Origin: Puccinia triticina
Taxonomy: Eukaryota > Basidiomycota > Pucciniomycetes > Pucciniales > Pucciniaceae
Length of the DNA: 64,000 bases
Assembly (NCBI RefSeq): GCF_026914185.1
Contig: NC_070559.1
Span: 1,922,001-1,986,000, forward strand
Reading direction: 5' to 3'
Below are positions 10,883 to 23,212 of this stretch, piece by piece (the first letter of the stretch is position 1; every line of letters starts with the position of its first letter). Under the pieces are notes generated by a model, which saw nothing but the letters and a program-made list of their open reading frames with translations, was not told the DNA's origin and ran no database searches. A program made the position numbers and the translations under genes.

Positions 10883-11721
10883 TAGGGATGTAAACAGGTC
10901 GGGTTTGCGTCGGAAAATGGTGCCCAAACCCAACCCAACGTGAGCACCGGGTTGGGTTGGGTTGGGACAAAACTGCAAATGTAGTGCCCAAACCCAAACC
11001 CATTAATGAGGAGTTGGGTCCGAGTTGGGTCCAGGTCGGCTCTCGGGCCGACCCAGGACAACATCAGTCGTGCTAAATGCACACTAGATTTTTATGCCAT
11101 CCTTGAAAACCTGTGTACGCCATCTTTTTTTGGCGTGCAGGGACATATACGCCAAGACACCCTGGACAATTGAACCAAGCCCAGCTCAGAGAAATACAGC
11201 AAGCTGGACTTTGGCCAGGTCTCCGTGAGTATTCTTCCCAGCAAGCTAAGCTTTGACTAGCTTGCCAAGAGGCATGTAGTCCTCTTGGCAAGCTGGTACA
11301 AATCCATCTTGCCAAGAGGTATTTATCCCTCTCGGCAAGCTGCTCATAAGTCTAGCTCTCTGGGAGGTATGCATTCCTCTTGCCAAACTGCTGACAAAGT
11401 CCTTCTCGCCAAGAGGTATGTATTCATCTTGGAGAGCTGATTGAAGTCCAGCCCACCGGGAGGTATGTATTCCTCTTGGTGAGCTGGTACAAATTCATTG
11501 GCTGTATCCCTCTCGGCGAGTGATTGAGCATGATGTGCCCTCATTTTGGGTCACAATTGGGTTCATGGGCCGACCCGAGTGGGAAAAACCCTGCCCAAAC
11601 TCGACCCGATTATCTAATTGGGTCGGTTTTTTAAAGAGAGGCCTGAGGGCTGCCCAAACCCAACCCAGAACCCATTGGGTCTTGGGTCTTTCCAGGGCGA
11701 CCCAACCCATTTACATTCCTA
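10883..11721. mobile_element. Non-autonomous hAT element
   Basis: Ends TAGGGATGTAAAC (10883) and, reverse-complemented, TAGGAATGTAAATG (11721), flanked by a perfect 8-bp duplication GTCCTTGT (10875-10882 and 11722-11729). TAGGG-type ends plus an 8-bp duplication are diagnostic of hAT. GGGTTGGGT-rich subterminal repeats occur at both ends (10905-11060, 11540-11710). No transposase is encoded. Confidence 0.9.
11200..11520. repeat. Degenerate tandem repeat inside the hAT element
   Basis: Five to six diverged copies, about 55 bp each, of a unit containing TTGCCAAGAGGTATGTATTC and CTTGGCAAGCTG. Confidence 0.65.
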
Positions 11722-11981
11722 GTCCTTGTGAAGTGATGTTGCCTATTTTTGCTCCCTCTTCCCACCCCCCCCCAATCTTGTTTCCCTCCCGTTGTATCTG
11801 TATCTAAGTAGATGTCCCCGAGCATCTTGATTTTGAAAATTATAAGAGATACCTCCAAACATTTACCCTGTGTGTTATTGCCCGTGAGGTTTTGGCACCC
11901 TGGACGTTGTTTGTGGCCTCAATAGAGTCCCCACGTGCGCGCCTGCCTTCCAGCCAACGGCGGACCCTGAGGCATCTCAAG

Positions 11982-12339
11982 CAACGGTGAAACAAATACA
12001 ATACATGTATCTGTATCTGCCTGTATTTGTATCTGTTTTGCACCCAATACTATTTATTTGTATTGTATTCAAAGACCAATACTATACAAATTTATTCAAA
12101 CTTTGGTATCTTGTTGCAAATACAGCCCAATACAAGATACTGTATTTTTACGTTTTTTGATAGTTTTTCTGTATACAGTCCACAGTGGCCAAAAACAAGA
12201 AAATCAAGTTTTAATAATTTATTGATACAATACTATGGTATTGTATCTTCAGGCAGATACAATACATTTGTATTTTTCAACAGATACAATACACAAGTAT
12301 CTGAAGATACTGTATTGTATAGTATCTGTTTCACCGTTG
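11982..12339. mobile_element. Miniature element, CAACGGTGAAAC ends, 7-bp duplication
   Basis: 358 bp. Left end CAACGGTGAAACAAATAC, right end (reversed) CAACGGTGAAACAGATAC. Flanks TCTCAAG at 11975-11981 and 12340-12346 are identical. The interior is AT-rich with many copies of TGTATTGTATC in both orientations. No coding capacity. Confidence 0.85.
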
Positions 12340-12346
12340 TCTCAAG

Positions 12347-12818
12347 GCATTTGGGCCCTAGCACTATAGCTGTGCTGATGTAAACACTAGTAATGTAAAT
12401 TACTAAACTTGTTACGTGGTAAATATGGCCACTGCAAGGGTTTTAAACACTCTTTAAAATAGGAGGATTTATTATGTAATTAATAATATATAATTATTAA
12501 TTACAGGGAATAAATTTGGCGTAAAAAGTAGGTGGTAAGCGCTTAAACTGATTGGCTGCTTGACAGAGGCGGAGGTCTTACGGAAACTACTTATAAGGAT
12601 ATAGCTTTAAATATGCTAATAAGGGATTTTCGATATTTGAAAGGTTTAATCCAGTGGATTTTGCGTGCTGGGGATGGTTTTAAAGCAAAAAGGTGCTACA
12701 GTAGCAGAGAAGAATATTCACGGCAAACTTACAGTTTATGGGCGGTGAATGGTCTGGGGGATCTTTTCCTGAGGGCCAAATAGGCCTCTATTTATAGAGG
12801 GAACTTCAGTGGACGCAA
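12347..12818. other. Gene-free AT-rich stretch
   Basis: No coding or repeat structure seen, apart from an AT palindrome-like ATTAATAATATATAATTATTAATT around 12479-12505. Confidence 0.4.
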
Positions 12819-13824
12819 CAACACCCCAACTATTATGCTACATTTAGCGCATATAGCAAATTGTTTAGCGTAGCGGTCTGCCAGCTACGCTGCAATTTAG
12901 CGCAGTTGTCTTTCAGCTACAGTTACAATTTCAACCTGAGTTGAGAGAATAACAGACAAATTTAATCGCTAATGTTTAGCGTTTGTAGCGCAAAAAAACT
13001 ACGCTAAATTTCTTTTAGCGCCCCATTTGCTAATGCAGCGATTAATTAGCTAAGTTAGATCGCTAATTAGCGACGGGAGTAGGTAAGCAACTCAGATATA
13101 GTTTCATTGAATTAATTAGTAATAAGAGTGAATTATTGCGCACTCCGTGGTAATATTTGCCTACTCAGCGCTTGCAGAGCTCATAGTACGGCTGTGCTAC
13201 TGTTGAGTTTTACTGTCAGATTTCACGAAATCCTGCAGTGCGCACTCCGCTGGAATATTTGCCTACTCAGCGCTCGCAGAGCTCGTACTGTCGGATTACG
13301 CGTAATCTAACTGTACGACTGTGCTACTGTTTAGTTGTACTGTCGGATTTTGTGAAATCCGACAGTACAACTGTGCTACTGTTGAGCTGTACTGTTGGAT
13401 TTCGTGCAACAGTAGCTGTACAAGCGCTGGGGGCGCTCGGGACCGCTCGCAGAACTCTTGCTGTCGGATTACGCCAAATCCAACAGTATAATCATTTTTA
13501 GCGGTGCTGGTGTGTTCCAACCAGGTCAAAGCCCCGCTAAAGTACCCCTATACTGCTGATTACTCAATGTAGCGGCGTAGCGGGTACTTTAGCAATTGAA
13601 AGCCGCTGCACCGCTAAATTACATGTAAACTTAGTGTTAGCGCCCTCATTGTAGCTACGCTACATGGGAGGCGTATAAAGATTAGCGGCACCTTCGCTAC
13701 GCTACCCCTAAAAAGTGGATTTTTGCGCTACCGCTAACGCTAACCGCCATTTTATTTAGCAATGGTTCGCTACGCTACGGAATTAGCGCCGCTAATCTAA
13801 TTTAGCGTAATAGTTGGGGTGTTG
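12819..13824. mobile_element. Inverted-repeat element, CAACACCCCAAC ends
   Basis: Left end CAACACCCCAACTATTATG at 12819 and right end (reversed) CAACACCCCAACTATTACG at 13824. Flanks TGGACGCAA and GTGACGCAA suggest a duplication of about 9 bp with mismatches. Ends are rich in TTAGCG words. The core (13130-13500) holds two copies of a unit of about 110 bp (CGCACTCCG...) and several inverted copies of CTGTCGGATT. No coding capacity. Confidence 0.7.
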
Positions 13825-13946
13825 GTGACGCAACCACTAAGCCCTTTTCTCCCTATGGGAGTATCCTGAGGTGTAGCCGTGAACAAGGCTTGGCTGTGGG
13901 CAATTTATTTATATTATAATAGACTAATTTCCCTGACTCTGTCACA

Positions 13947-14427
13947 CAACAATGGGTTGCTACTTTACTCTATGATAACCGGGGCTGTAGAGTAAAGTAG
14001 CAAGCTGCACCTAACATTTTTACAGGTATTGTTAGCGCTAGCGCGCGGATAGCCGCGTCACAGTTATTGTAACTGGCCTTTTTTTGCACAGCAGTTATTA
14101 GTAAAGTAACGTGTTATCGAGAAAATTAACATGTTATTAAGCAATTGAGGGTCAACTTGGCCCTTATCAAGCAGAGCAACACTTGATTGAGCAGTGAAAG
14201 GTCAAATCAGCCCTGAAATGGCCTTTTCTTGATCAATATATTGATAAATACCTCCTGCTCTGCCCATAGATATTGTAGCGGCCTTGAAAAGAAAAACACC
14301 CGGCCGGTGCAATATTGATATTGCACCACATTTCCCCATTGCTACCGGTCCGGTTATTGTAGAGGGACCAAAAATCGCTATGATAATGTTACGATATGGA
14401 TAACCGTAAAGTAGCAACCCACCGTTG
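13947..14427. mobile_element. Miniature element, CAACGGTGGG ends, 7-bp duplication
   Basis: 481 bp. Left end CAACAATGGGTTGCTACTTT, right end (reversed) CAACGGTGGGTTGCTACTTT. Perfect flanking duplication TGTCACA at 13940-13946 and 14428-14434. Same outer end type as the elements at 11982, 26170, 28869 and 34634. Confidence 0.9.
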
Positions 14428-14434
14428 TGTCACA

Positions 14435-15094
14435 TGACTTAACCAATTGTCATGTGAAAGAGCTTCAGTAGAAGTCTACATAATACTTTCACGGGGTATT
14501 TTTACATGACTAACATTAATCTTTCATGTACAATAGTTTAATTTTATGTACTTTGTTTATTTTACTAATTTTTTGTATGTAATACCTTTTTTGGGCGCTT
14601 TCTGGGGCCAATTCTTAATTATAAAATTAGTACATGAAGGAATAGGAGGAAGGGGTTACTTTGAGTGGGTGACCCGCCTTAATTTATGATGAGGAATCTG
14701 ATTCTGCAATAATGATTCATTAATTATTATTATTTACCAAGTTATTGCAGTCTTTTGGATAGTTGAGGTATCTCTAAGGCTGACAAAAGCAATTGAATTC
14801 CAGAAGCTGTAATTATTTCAATAATCATGGCCCTGTGCTGGTGGGAGGAGGATAATAATGATAGCTATTCCTTGAACCAAAATATTTACCTGGAGGGTTT
14901 ATACCACTTATTTTGATAGAGGTGTGTCAGAACAATTTGACAGTGTTAGGGATTTCATTGCCACAGGAAAAATTCTGCTAGAACACTTACTAGTGTAATT
15001 TGATGCCAAAAATAATTATCACACCCACAATAACTGTGAATACAAAACACTCAAAAATATGACCAAAGAAGTTGCTTTGTTGCTGAGCTGGTGA
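14435..15094. other. Gene-free stretch
   Basis: AT-rich, with no gene or repeat border recognised. It lies directly downstream of the RING-finger relic on the minus strand. Confidence 0.4.
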
Positions 15095-15717
15095 TTATTC
15101 ATCACTTTGTGCTACTTCTTGATCAGTTAATGCAACATCTTGAGAATTTGATTCATTTGATACCAACCTGGCCTGAGTGGTAAGATCCACCTGGCAGCAA
15201 AGTGGGTAGGAAGAATTCACCTTCAACCATGAATCAATGCAAGTGGTGCAAAATGTGTGCTGGCAAGCTGGAAGCACTGTTTTTTCATCCAAGCACTTTT
15301 CCAAGCAAATTGGACAGTCTTTTTCTACTTCTTGAATTCTTTGGGAAGCAACCAGAATTTCAAGAAGATGTGCTTCGCCACTAGAGGTTGTGAGCTCTTT
15401 TGATTTGTTACTGCAGATTTCCAGAGCTTCCTGACTGTCTTTGGCTTCTTCAATTAGAAAATGTACCTCAGGCTGCTCAGCTCATCAGATAGAAAGACGG
15501 AAAAAGTCAGCTGCTGGGACCCTTGAAACTTCAATCTCAGCTTGATACGGCCTTCACTGACATTGGGAGGTATTATTTTGGGAAAATTTGTGTTAAATTG
15601 ATTTGAAAGGTGCTGACATATGTTAGATTTACTAGCCAAATATAGTTCAGAATGTCCAACAGATAAAATGTGACCAACTTCAATTGATGATTCTACTTGT
15701 AAAATATTACCAACAAA
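15095..15717 (-). pseudogene. RING-finger protein (E3 ligase-like) relic
   Basis: Reading leftwards, an exon begins at 15717 after an AG acceptor (VGNILQVESSIEVGHIL...). It runs to about 15460, then must change frame to continue through 'LLEILVASQRIQEVEK' into a C3HC4 RING: 'CPICLEKC', 'CQHTFCTTC', 'YPLC'. It ends at 15095. RING domains recruit E2 enzymes for ubiquitin transfer. Two defects: the frame change near 15465 without a clean intron, and Tyr where the seventh zinc ligand (Cys) is expected, a single TGC to TAC change. No upstream exon was found. It could be a live gene with an unrecognised intron, but the lost ligand argues for decay. The family beyond RING is not recognised. Confidence 0.6.
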
Positions 15718-15926
15718 CTAAAGATCAATGCATTAGTGGTGATTATGATCCAATACCATCAGAAAATCAAGAGCACTTCCTATCAGATATAATAAACAGA
15801 AAACCATCACATGAAATGTAGTGGATTTTTATCTAGTGGAACAAATAAGGGCAAGCAGGGTATCAGATAATAGGGTTAGAACTTCAAAGCTTAGGGGTTG
15901 TCAGAATAGTTTGCCTATGCTTTATC

Positions 15927-15995
15927 CAAGTTTATTAAAGACAGCCAATCACAGAAATCAAGATCAAGGGTTCCCCCTACAACTTATCAAAATAC
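15927..15995. repeat. Dispersed repeat, copy 1
   Basis: TATCCAAGTTTATTAAAGA followed by AATCAAG and GGGTTCCCCCT. A second copy starts at 19004. Confidence 0.65.
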
Positions 15996-16740
15996 AAAAA
16001 AAATACAACATAGCAAGACTGGGAAAAACACAACACAGCCAGCCCACCATCCTTCCCTGGCTAGCAGGGTCAAAAATGGTGGGCAGATGACCCCCAGCGC
16101 GCCGCAAGGGCATTATGCAAAGGGGGGTCACCAAACTTAACCCCTCAAACCGTGCAAGTGCAACAGCAGAGGGGGTTGAGTACAAACCAGTGGCTGGAAA
16201 TGCAGCACAATGGTTTGATGCCCCCTCAAACTGCGCAAGTGCAACAGCGGAGAGGGATGAGGCAACTCCTGGCTGGAATTACAGCAGTAGGAGCTGCCTG
16301 AGGAGACAGCAGCAGAGTCTACATGGAGTACTTATAGGCCCCAACTCTGTGCCCGCTCCTTCAATTTCTGATACACATAACCGTTGCCACGACTCCCTTT
16401 ACAACTCGCCTTCCACGCTGTATCCCGGCAACCCATACCTTGACTCACCTTGTTTGTAACTACCATTGCATTGTATTACATGCTGCCTTGCTCCTGGTGC
16501 CATCATCATACCAACATTACCGTTGCAACTGGAACTACCACCAAGCTCAACACCATACAGGTGAGCCTCTTCACCTGATTCAGTCCGCAGTGCTTGAATG
16601 AAAGTCAGTACAAACCTGAAAACTCATCACAAAGGACAGCATCCACTCCACCCGCAGCCCATCAGACCGTCCCCGGCGCCGTAGCTACCATATCCTCAAG
16701 CATATCTCCCCGCCCTCTTATTCGCCCTCCTGACCCAATC
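15996..16740. other. Gene-free stretch with a short direct repeat
   Basis: Two copies of CTCAAACYGYGCAAGTGCAAC (16142 and 16226). A possible TATA (CTTATAGGCC) lies at about 16331, upstream of the decayed gene. The open frame over 16115-16459 has no recognisable domain. Confidence 0.35.
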
Positions 16741-17868
16741 AGGACCAGCTGAGTCGCCGCGAAGTCCGCCGGACGAAGAGCAACAGGCAGGTCAATCGCG
16801 AGCGCTTCTTCGGCCACAAGGGCCCCTCCACCGTATCACACTCTGTTGATGCTGATGAGCACCATAAGGATGAGGACAAGTATCAGGGGCCGAGAAATTC
16901 AGCTATCCAGGCTGGGTAAAAGATGGGGGTTGGTGACGGGTCCCGAACCACCCAAGAAGTGCCTTCAGAGCTTGTTGACGCCCTACAAATCACCTTGATT
17001 GCCTCATCCATGCCAGTCTCGAGGCAGCCGCTTGACCAGTCCGCCTGTGCACAATTTATCCATATCCTTTGGCACACAGATTGATCTCGCTGGCTGCAGC
17101 TGCTACTGCGGCGGCTGGGGCCAATGCTCAGCCGCCGTGTGCGTCGGGAGCAGTTACTGCTAATGGAGGATCTCACCTGCTCGCTGTTTTGTCCATGCGT
17201 GCTGAAACTCGCAAGCAGCAGTACAAGAGTAAAGGTACACCTTCCAGAACAGCTGATTTGCCTCAGTCTCTTGCTGGGGCTTGTTTGTTGACTCCCTTCA
17301 CCAAGCTATACAACACCCGGGAATATGCAAAGACTTGAACCAGTCATACACCAACCTCTCAACCATGCTTAGCTACTCCGCCTCATCCTCCACAGATTCC
17401 GGGCCAGCCATGAGTACCTGGCGCTCCTCTTCAAAAGCCTTGATAGTCTTGCAGCACACACCTTTTTCCGCCTCAACCAGCCCATCGCCTTTTCCCCCAT
17501 CCACCCCAGAATATCTTCCGGCTCCCCCAAAAATACTCCTCTGATGAGACCCACTCGGCCTGAGAGCTTATTTCCCGAGTGGCCAGCCAACCTCATTGCC
17601 CTTATTAAACATCTCATCCAATACTCCGGCCGCGCCAGGCACACCAGCCTCAAGCTCCTGATTTTCCATGCCCTTTATACCAATCCCACATCCGCACTGT
17701 CCCCAAGCTCCTGCTTTACTATGTCCCTCAAAAGGATTCCCGCCGAGGTCCTGAAGGACCCCGCAAATAAATGGTACTTCCAATTTGGGCATTACTTTCT
17801 GTGGCCCTCTTTTTTCTGTTTGGTGCTTGGTTTTTGTGCCAGTATTATTGTCTCTTTTGTTGATCTAT
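16741..17868 (+). pseudogene. Decayed gene with a C-terminal membrane segment
   Basis: Coding-like sequence runs in one direction through several frames. The first part (16749-17084) reads 'VSHSVDADEHHKDEDKYQG', 'VPSELVDALQITLIAS' and 'ACAQFIHILWHTD', with a stop at 16918. A middle part (17290-17544) includes 'LNQSYTNLSTMLSYSASS' and 'GPAMSTWRSSSKAL'. The last part (17544-17868) ends 'AEVLKDPANKWYFQFGH' and a hydrophobic 'FFCLVLGFCASIIVSF' just before the stop. Two or more frameshifts and a premature stop break it. The family is not recognised; the tail suggests a tail-anchored or single-pass membrane protein. Introns could account for some of the frame changes. Confidence 0.45.
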
Positions 17869-17879
17869 AAGATGGCTTA

Positions 17880-19003
17880 AACACACTTATTTATTCTGTT
17901 TAGTTTATTTTCTCTTTGTTTCTTTCTCTTTCTCTTAGTAAAAGAAAAGGCATACACTCTCTTTAAACAAGAAAAATAAAATACATGCATGAATAGATAT
18001 CAAAATATTAATATCTTGACTTGATAGATAGAAGTATTGTGATGTGGTTGAAAAAATGCTATTTGTTTGTGTTTTAGTTTTTCAATGGAGAAACAATAGG
18101 TGAGTTCATGTTGGAGCATTTCAAGTCCCCAGCTAAAATTGATCTTGCTGTTTGATAAAATTGGGACCTTAAAAAGCCAAATAATGGTGGTGAGAGTCCA
18201 ACTTTCAGCAAGAACTGAAATTACATGAAGTTAATTTTAATTAGAATTTTGCTGGTCCTGGCCCAATGTGAACCGGGATAATGAATAGCAAGGTTTTATT
18301 TGAAACAAATAGTGCATTAGTAGACTAAATTGATCTCATATGTGTGTCTTGTCTGAAACCAGTCAGGTTTGTAGGTTCAATTCAATTGAATCAGAGTTTG
18401 CTGCATGGAAAAGGTCTTGGTGGCTGGGGCACTTCATGTGTAATGTTTATGAATCAGACATGCAAGAAGTACAAAAATTCATTCATTCTCATATTTCCAG
18501 GGATATTGGCTGTGATGACACATCAAGGCCTTTCCTGATGATTGAGTTTAGGTGTTTGGTGGATGGATTGTATTTGCAGGTGTAGTGCGGCTTTGAGGGT
18601 GAGGTCGTGGGCCCAGAAGTTGGAGATTTTATTAATTGTAAAGGAATCTATTTTTAATTTGCTTTTGATCATCATAATTTTGTCATTTCATCATCTGTGT
18701 AACCTCCTTGACACATTCATTCATAGATCCTACTACTTTGGTCATTTACTTTGACCTTGCTTATGCTTTGTGTGTATTAATGTATGGGCCTTCTGCTTTA
18801 AAAGATAATTTATCAAAATTATCCTCTTTAGGTTTGTCACTTTTGCTGTGTTATTGATTGAAATGATCCTTGACCAAGTTTAAAGTTTGAGGATCATTTT
18901 GACTTCAGAAAAAAATAAAAAAATACCACAGGAAATTGACCTTTGCAAGGTGTGGAAGTGTTGATGTGAGGATGTCATGTTTGATTTCATTTATGATGTG
19001 ACT
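17880..19003. other. Gene-free AT-rich stretch
   Basis: No gene, repeat border or RNA gene recognised. The small open frames at 18340-18754 overlap each other in different frames without coding character. Confidence 0.4.
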
Positions 19004-19100
19004 ATCCAAGTTTATTAAAGAAACAGATTTCCCAGAGCACTAAAAAAAAAAATCAAGGGTTCCCCCTGTAAATACACAAAATGAGAGAAAAAAAATCATG
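19004..19100. repeat. Dispersed repeat, copy 2
   Basis: Same start as at 15927 (TATCCAAGTTTATTAAAGA), then AATCAAGGGTTCCCCCTG. It leads into a stretch rich in AACCGA/CGGTTG words and then the minisatellite. Confidence 0.65.
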
Positions 19101-19579
19101 GGTTTCCCCATTGGACAAAAAACCAATGCAAAATCCGCAACAATCAATATATGAATCAAAACACTGCCAGCATATAAGGCTTGGATGCGTGCATCCGCGT
19201 TAATCTGGGGTGCGCGCAACCAATTTAAAATTGGTTGCACGCATCCGAGGCAATCCGCACCCAAGTCAACATCGGGGGACAGCAACCCAAAGGTTTTGCT
19301 GTCCGATTCAAAGTCGGCTGCTCCGCAGCCGAGCCAAAATCGGCACGATGCCTGACCGATGAATTCAATTCTTTGGTCAGGGGTCAGCCGAGTCAACCTT
19401 GGCCGCCACCAACCGAGTAGTGGAAGCTCGGTTGACAGTTCAACCGAGCTTTCATATCATCGGTCATCCACAACCGATCATATGAAAACTTGGTCGGGGG
19501 CCCACCGAGGAAAATGAATATTGGTGGCTCAATAACCGATGATTTTGAATCATCGGTTGTTGGCTAATCCGAGGAAACT

Positions 19580-20470
19580 TTTGCCAGCAGGTCAACCTGT
19601 CAAGCTGCTGGCCGAGCAGGTCAACCGGCTGGCCAAGCAGGTTCAGGTACCTGGCAGATCAACCTGCTGGCCAAGCAGGTAAAAGTACCTGCTCGCCGAG
19701 CAGAAACAGTTACAGGTAGCTGCTCCGGCTCAGCCATACCTGCGCGGCGACGAGCAGGTTGACCTACTCGCCGAGCAGGTACTTCTACCTGCTCGGCCAT
19801 CAGGATGACCTGCTGGCCGAGCAGGTACAGTTCCATGTACCTGCTCCGGAGCAGGTAACAGCTCAGCGAGCAGGTTAACCTACTCGCCAAGCAGGTTAAC
19901 CTACTCGTCAAGCAGGTTAACCTACTCGTCGAGCAGGTTAACCTACTCGTCGAGCAGGTTAACCTACTCGCCCAGCAGGTTAACCTACTCGACGAGCAGG
20001 TACTTTTACCTGCTTGGCCAGCAGGATGACCTGCTCCGGCGAGCAGGTTGACCTACTCGCAGGGAAAAGCTCGCCGAGCTGGTACATTCACCTGCTTGGC
20101 CATCAGGACAACCTGCTCGCCGAGGGGGTACAGTTACAGGTACCTGCTCCAGCTCAGCCAGCAGGTAACAGTACTTGCTCGGCGAGCAGCCCAACCTGCT
20201 CGCCGAGCAGCCCAACCTCTGCCCGGCGAGCAGCCCAACCTCTGCTCGGCGAGCAGCCTAACCTGCTCCGCAAGCAGCATATCCCTGACCTGCTCCGCGA
20301 GCAGGTCAAGCTGCTGGCCGAGCAGGTCAACCAGCTGGCCGAGCAGGTCAACTGGCTGGCCGAGCAGGTACTTGTGCCCGCTTCGAAGCCGCTACAGGTA
20401 CCTGCTTGTCAAAAGCACCTGCTTGGCGAGCAGGTCAAATCGCTGGCCAAGCAGATTGGCGAAGCGGGTA
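19580..20470. repeat. GAGCAGGT minisatellite, about 21-bp unit
   Basis: Long degenerate array. The most regular part (19860-20060) repeats GAGCAGGTTAACCTACTCGTC every 21 bp. Elsewhere units read GCCGAGCAGGT, CAGCCCAACCTGCTC or the reverse complement, so the array carries both orientations and can fold on itself. Several overlapping open frames (20014-20502, 20048-20593 and minus-strand ones) are products of a period divisible by three and are not annotated as genes. Confidence 0.85.
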
Positions 20471-20756
20471 CAAGTATGTACCTGCTCCCTGCTCAAACTT
20501 AACACAAGTCCCCTGCTGCGGGGTGCGCCAGCCATTTGGCTGGCTGGTCGGTTCGCGAAGCGAACCCCCCCGCAGGGGGGACTTGCGCCTTAGGTCAGCA
20601 AACCCGCGTGATGAGTTTCCCACCTTTTGGTGGGAGGAAACTTCATCCTCAAGTTGCTCACTTTCCTCAAAAATTTGAGGATGTTTGGTCAGGGTTTGTG
20701 GAAGAGCTGCATCTTCCTGTTCATCCCACCCAAACTCAGAACAAGTACATAATCTT

Positions 20757-20893
20757 GTGATTTTATAATGATTTTTATGAAATCACACTTCAAACTTTTT
20801 TTTGCTCGAACGAGCGGTTCGAGCACCCCGCGCACACCAAAACAAGTCCTAGGGAGCTGAAAACAGACAGTTTTCAAAAATCATTATAAAATC
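20757..20893. repeat. Inverted repeat around a GC-rich loop
   Basis: TGATTTTATAATGATTTTT at about 20757-20777 is matched by AAAAATCATTATAAAATCA at about 20876-20894, enclosing about 100 bp that include CTCGAACGAGCGGTTCGAG. This could be a very small fold-back element. Confidence 0.6.
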
Positions 20894-22753
20894 AGTGAGA
20901 ACCAGTACAATATGATACATAACACCAAAAGAAAGACAAGAAGCAAGCCTTCATTTGTTGAAATACTGCGTCTTCCAATTGTGAATACGCAGCAAGCATT
21001 TCCAATTCTCACGCTCATAGTGAATATCCTAAACTCTACACGCCCATAGTGAATATCCCAAACTTGAACCTAACCCAAGCTGAAAATTTCCCTGACATCA
21101 AAACCGACTCTGCCCAAGCCTGCTAGTCTTTTCCTCACGCGCAACAAAACATTCAATTGTGAGGAAGAGACTAGTAAGCAAAATTTCCCTTCTTCCAGAT
21201 TCCTCAAGTCATCAACATCAAAAATCAACAACAACTAAACACTCTTCCCATTATTTTCTTTCCCCTATCTTTACCCATTGAATAGATCACCGTTCTCTTG
21301 CGCGCGTCCCTCGTAAAACATCAATCAATCAAATCAAAACAAAATCACTCTGCGTTCATCGCAGGTATGCCTATTTTCCGTTTACATTATCTTTATCATT
21401 CTCATCTAGTCTGCTTGTCTTTCATCATTTCTATCTTTTATTCTTCTCATTTGTTTTCTTTTAGGTGTGTTATTGCTCAAACTTGTTGTGTCGTTGCTCA
21501 GGTTGTTTATCAGATTCTCAATCACTTTTATAAGGTTAGTTAAAATTGAAATAAAATTACGCGCAACAAAACATTCAATCGTGAGGAAGAGACTAATCAC
21601 CGTTCTCTTGCGCACATCCAACTATCTTAAATACACAAAATCCTAGACATTTAGATCTAAGTTTTTGCGTGTTTAAGTCTCAAAAATAATTAACTAGCTA
21701 CATTACAAAACAATTACACAAGCAAAAACACGTTGAAATATCCACAAAGACCCAAAGGCCCTATGGATGACCCTCCAGCTGTGCCGGAGCAACAAGCAAA
21801 AAAGGGCCGGTTGGTAAACTGTCCAGGGGGGGCCTAACCAAGCAGTTAGGGGCCTCCCAGGGAGGGGGTAGGACAAAACCGGATCCCCTGCGGTTCACTC
21901 GACCCCACAACCCCCCCTTTAAATACCCCACAGTTGACCAGTAACCACGCACTCACCACACCGTCTTTGTTTGCCCCGCCCTCAGCGCCGTGGCCGCCCC
22001 TGTTCCTACGCCAACAGTTCCCATCTCAGTGGTGCCACTGCTTACCTACTCTTTGAGCTCAATCCGCTTGGCACACCAACAACTGACCTCGCCTGCCAAT
22101 AAACACCTCAACTGCAGCTTAGTTACAATCACTCCTTTGGCAGTCACACTGGAAACGGGTTGACGCCACACTCACAGACTAACCTTGCATTCCACCTGCT
22201 ATCAGCCAAAACACGTTCCTGCCACTCCATCGGGCTTACCTGGTCAAACCATGCACATCCAACAGCCCAATCTAGCTCACCACCGCCCGGTCCTGACCAG
22301 GTACTCTTACGCAACCCGTCATCCTGACCTTATTGACTCCTGGCATGCACAGTTACTCGCTTTTGCGCTCGGAGATAATCGCTATCCACTCCTTGGCCGT
22401 TAAACAGATGAAGTTCGCCGGTCACCAATCGCAAATGATAAAATGACCAGCAAATGCAGCAGCTTGCGGCTCGATGCTGGACTACGCTACAACAGATGTC
22501 TTGGATCACCAGGCTAAGCTTCTTTTCCAGCGGCCTAAAACAGACCGTTCGCTGGAGCGCGGCAGTTTTGGCCGTTGTCCTGCCTCTACTTTGTCTGGTT
22601 GGATATGTCAATATTTCTCTCTCTCAACCTCTGTATCCTTTATGATATCTTATAGAGACATCCATCTCACTTCATGAAGATCAAAGCTGATCTAACCAAA
22701 ACTTAGGACCAGACTTTTGAAGAGCACCACAGCTGCTTATTGGAAGGCACACT
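20894..22753. other. Gene-free stretch with a duplicated segment
   Basis: ACGCGCAACAAAACATTCAA followed by GTGAGGAAGAGACTA occurs at about 21138 and 21561. ATCACCGTTCTCTTGCGC occurs at 21286 and 21597. A TATA-like TTTAAATACCCC lies at about 21918. No gene recognised. Confidence 0.4.
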
Positions 22754-23212
22754 TTGAGTTTTCTGGCGAAGATCTTTTCTGACGGATTGCAAGAGCTCCC
22801 GCGGACTCTAGACACGAAGGACGGCGGTGATTTAGCTGAGGGGAACAAAGTTCTGGTCGGCAAGAGTGAACACCCCGCTGCCCGGGCCTCCTGGAAGGCG
22901 CTGTCCATCTTGCGTCACTGTCCTTCCACAGCACGCTGTCCAGCTGTTCAGGCTCTTACTCATTTTATCAAGATGAATTCTCAGGAGAAGCCGTTTGACA
23001 ATCACCTTGATGCACTGGTACTTCAGGTTTGTACAAGTCTCTCCTGACCTGGCTATCTTTGATTCATCTTTTTTCTCCCCTTTTTGTGTGGTTTGGATTA
23101 GGATGACAGGAGGGAGACAATCGGAGACGTGGATCTCATTCTTGTTGTAGACCTTGGTAATCCAACTGGGATTGATCTTGGCCTCTCTTCTGTCCAAAGC
23201 GGTACCTACTAT
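22754..23212 (+). CDS. Small two-exon unknown gene, 5' end uncertain
   Basis: Exon 22754-23026 ends '...NHLDALVLQ' and exon 23102-23212 continues 'DDRRETIGDVDLILVVDLGN...' to a stop. The 75-bp intron has GTTTGT and TGGATTAG ends and keeps the frame. The first exon opens without an ATG at its start, so an upstream exon may be missing or the gene truncated. No known family is recognised and no neighbour gives context. It could be a remnant in repeat-rich DNA. Confidence 0.35.

Noticed and set aside
16115..16459. 114-codon frame
   Set aside because: No domain, contains a direct repeat, no splice context.
20014..20593. Heptad-like 'LAEQVNQLAEQVNWLAEQV' frame resembling a coiled coil
   Set aside because: The 21-bp repeat period gives a seven-residue period automatically; other frames and the other strand are equally open.
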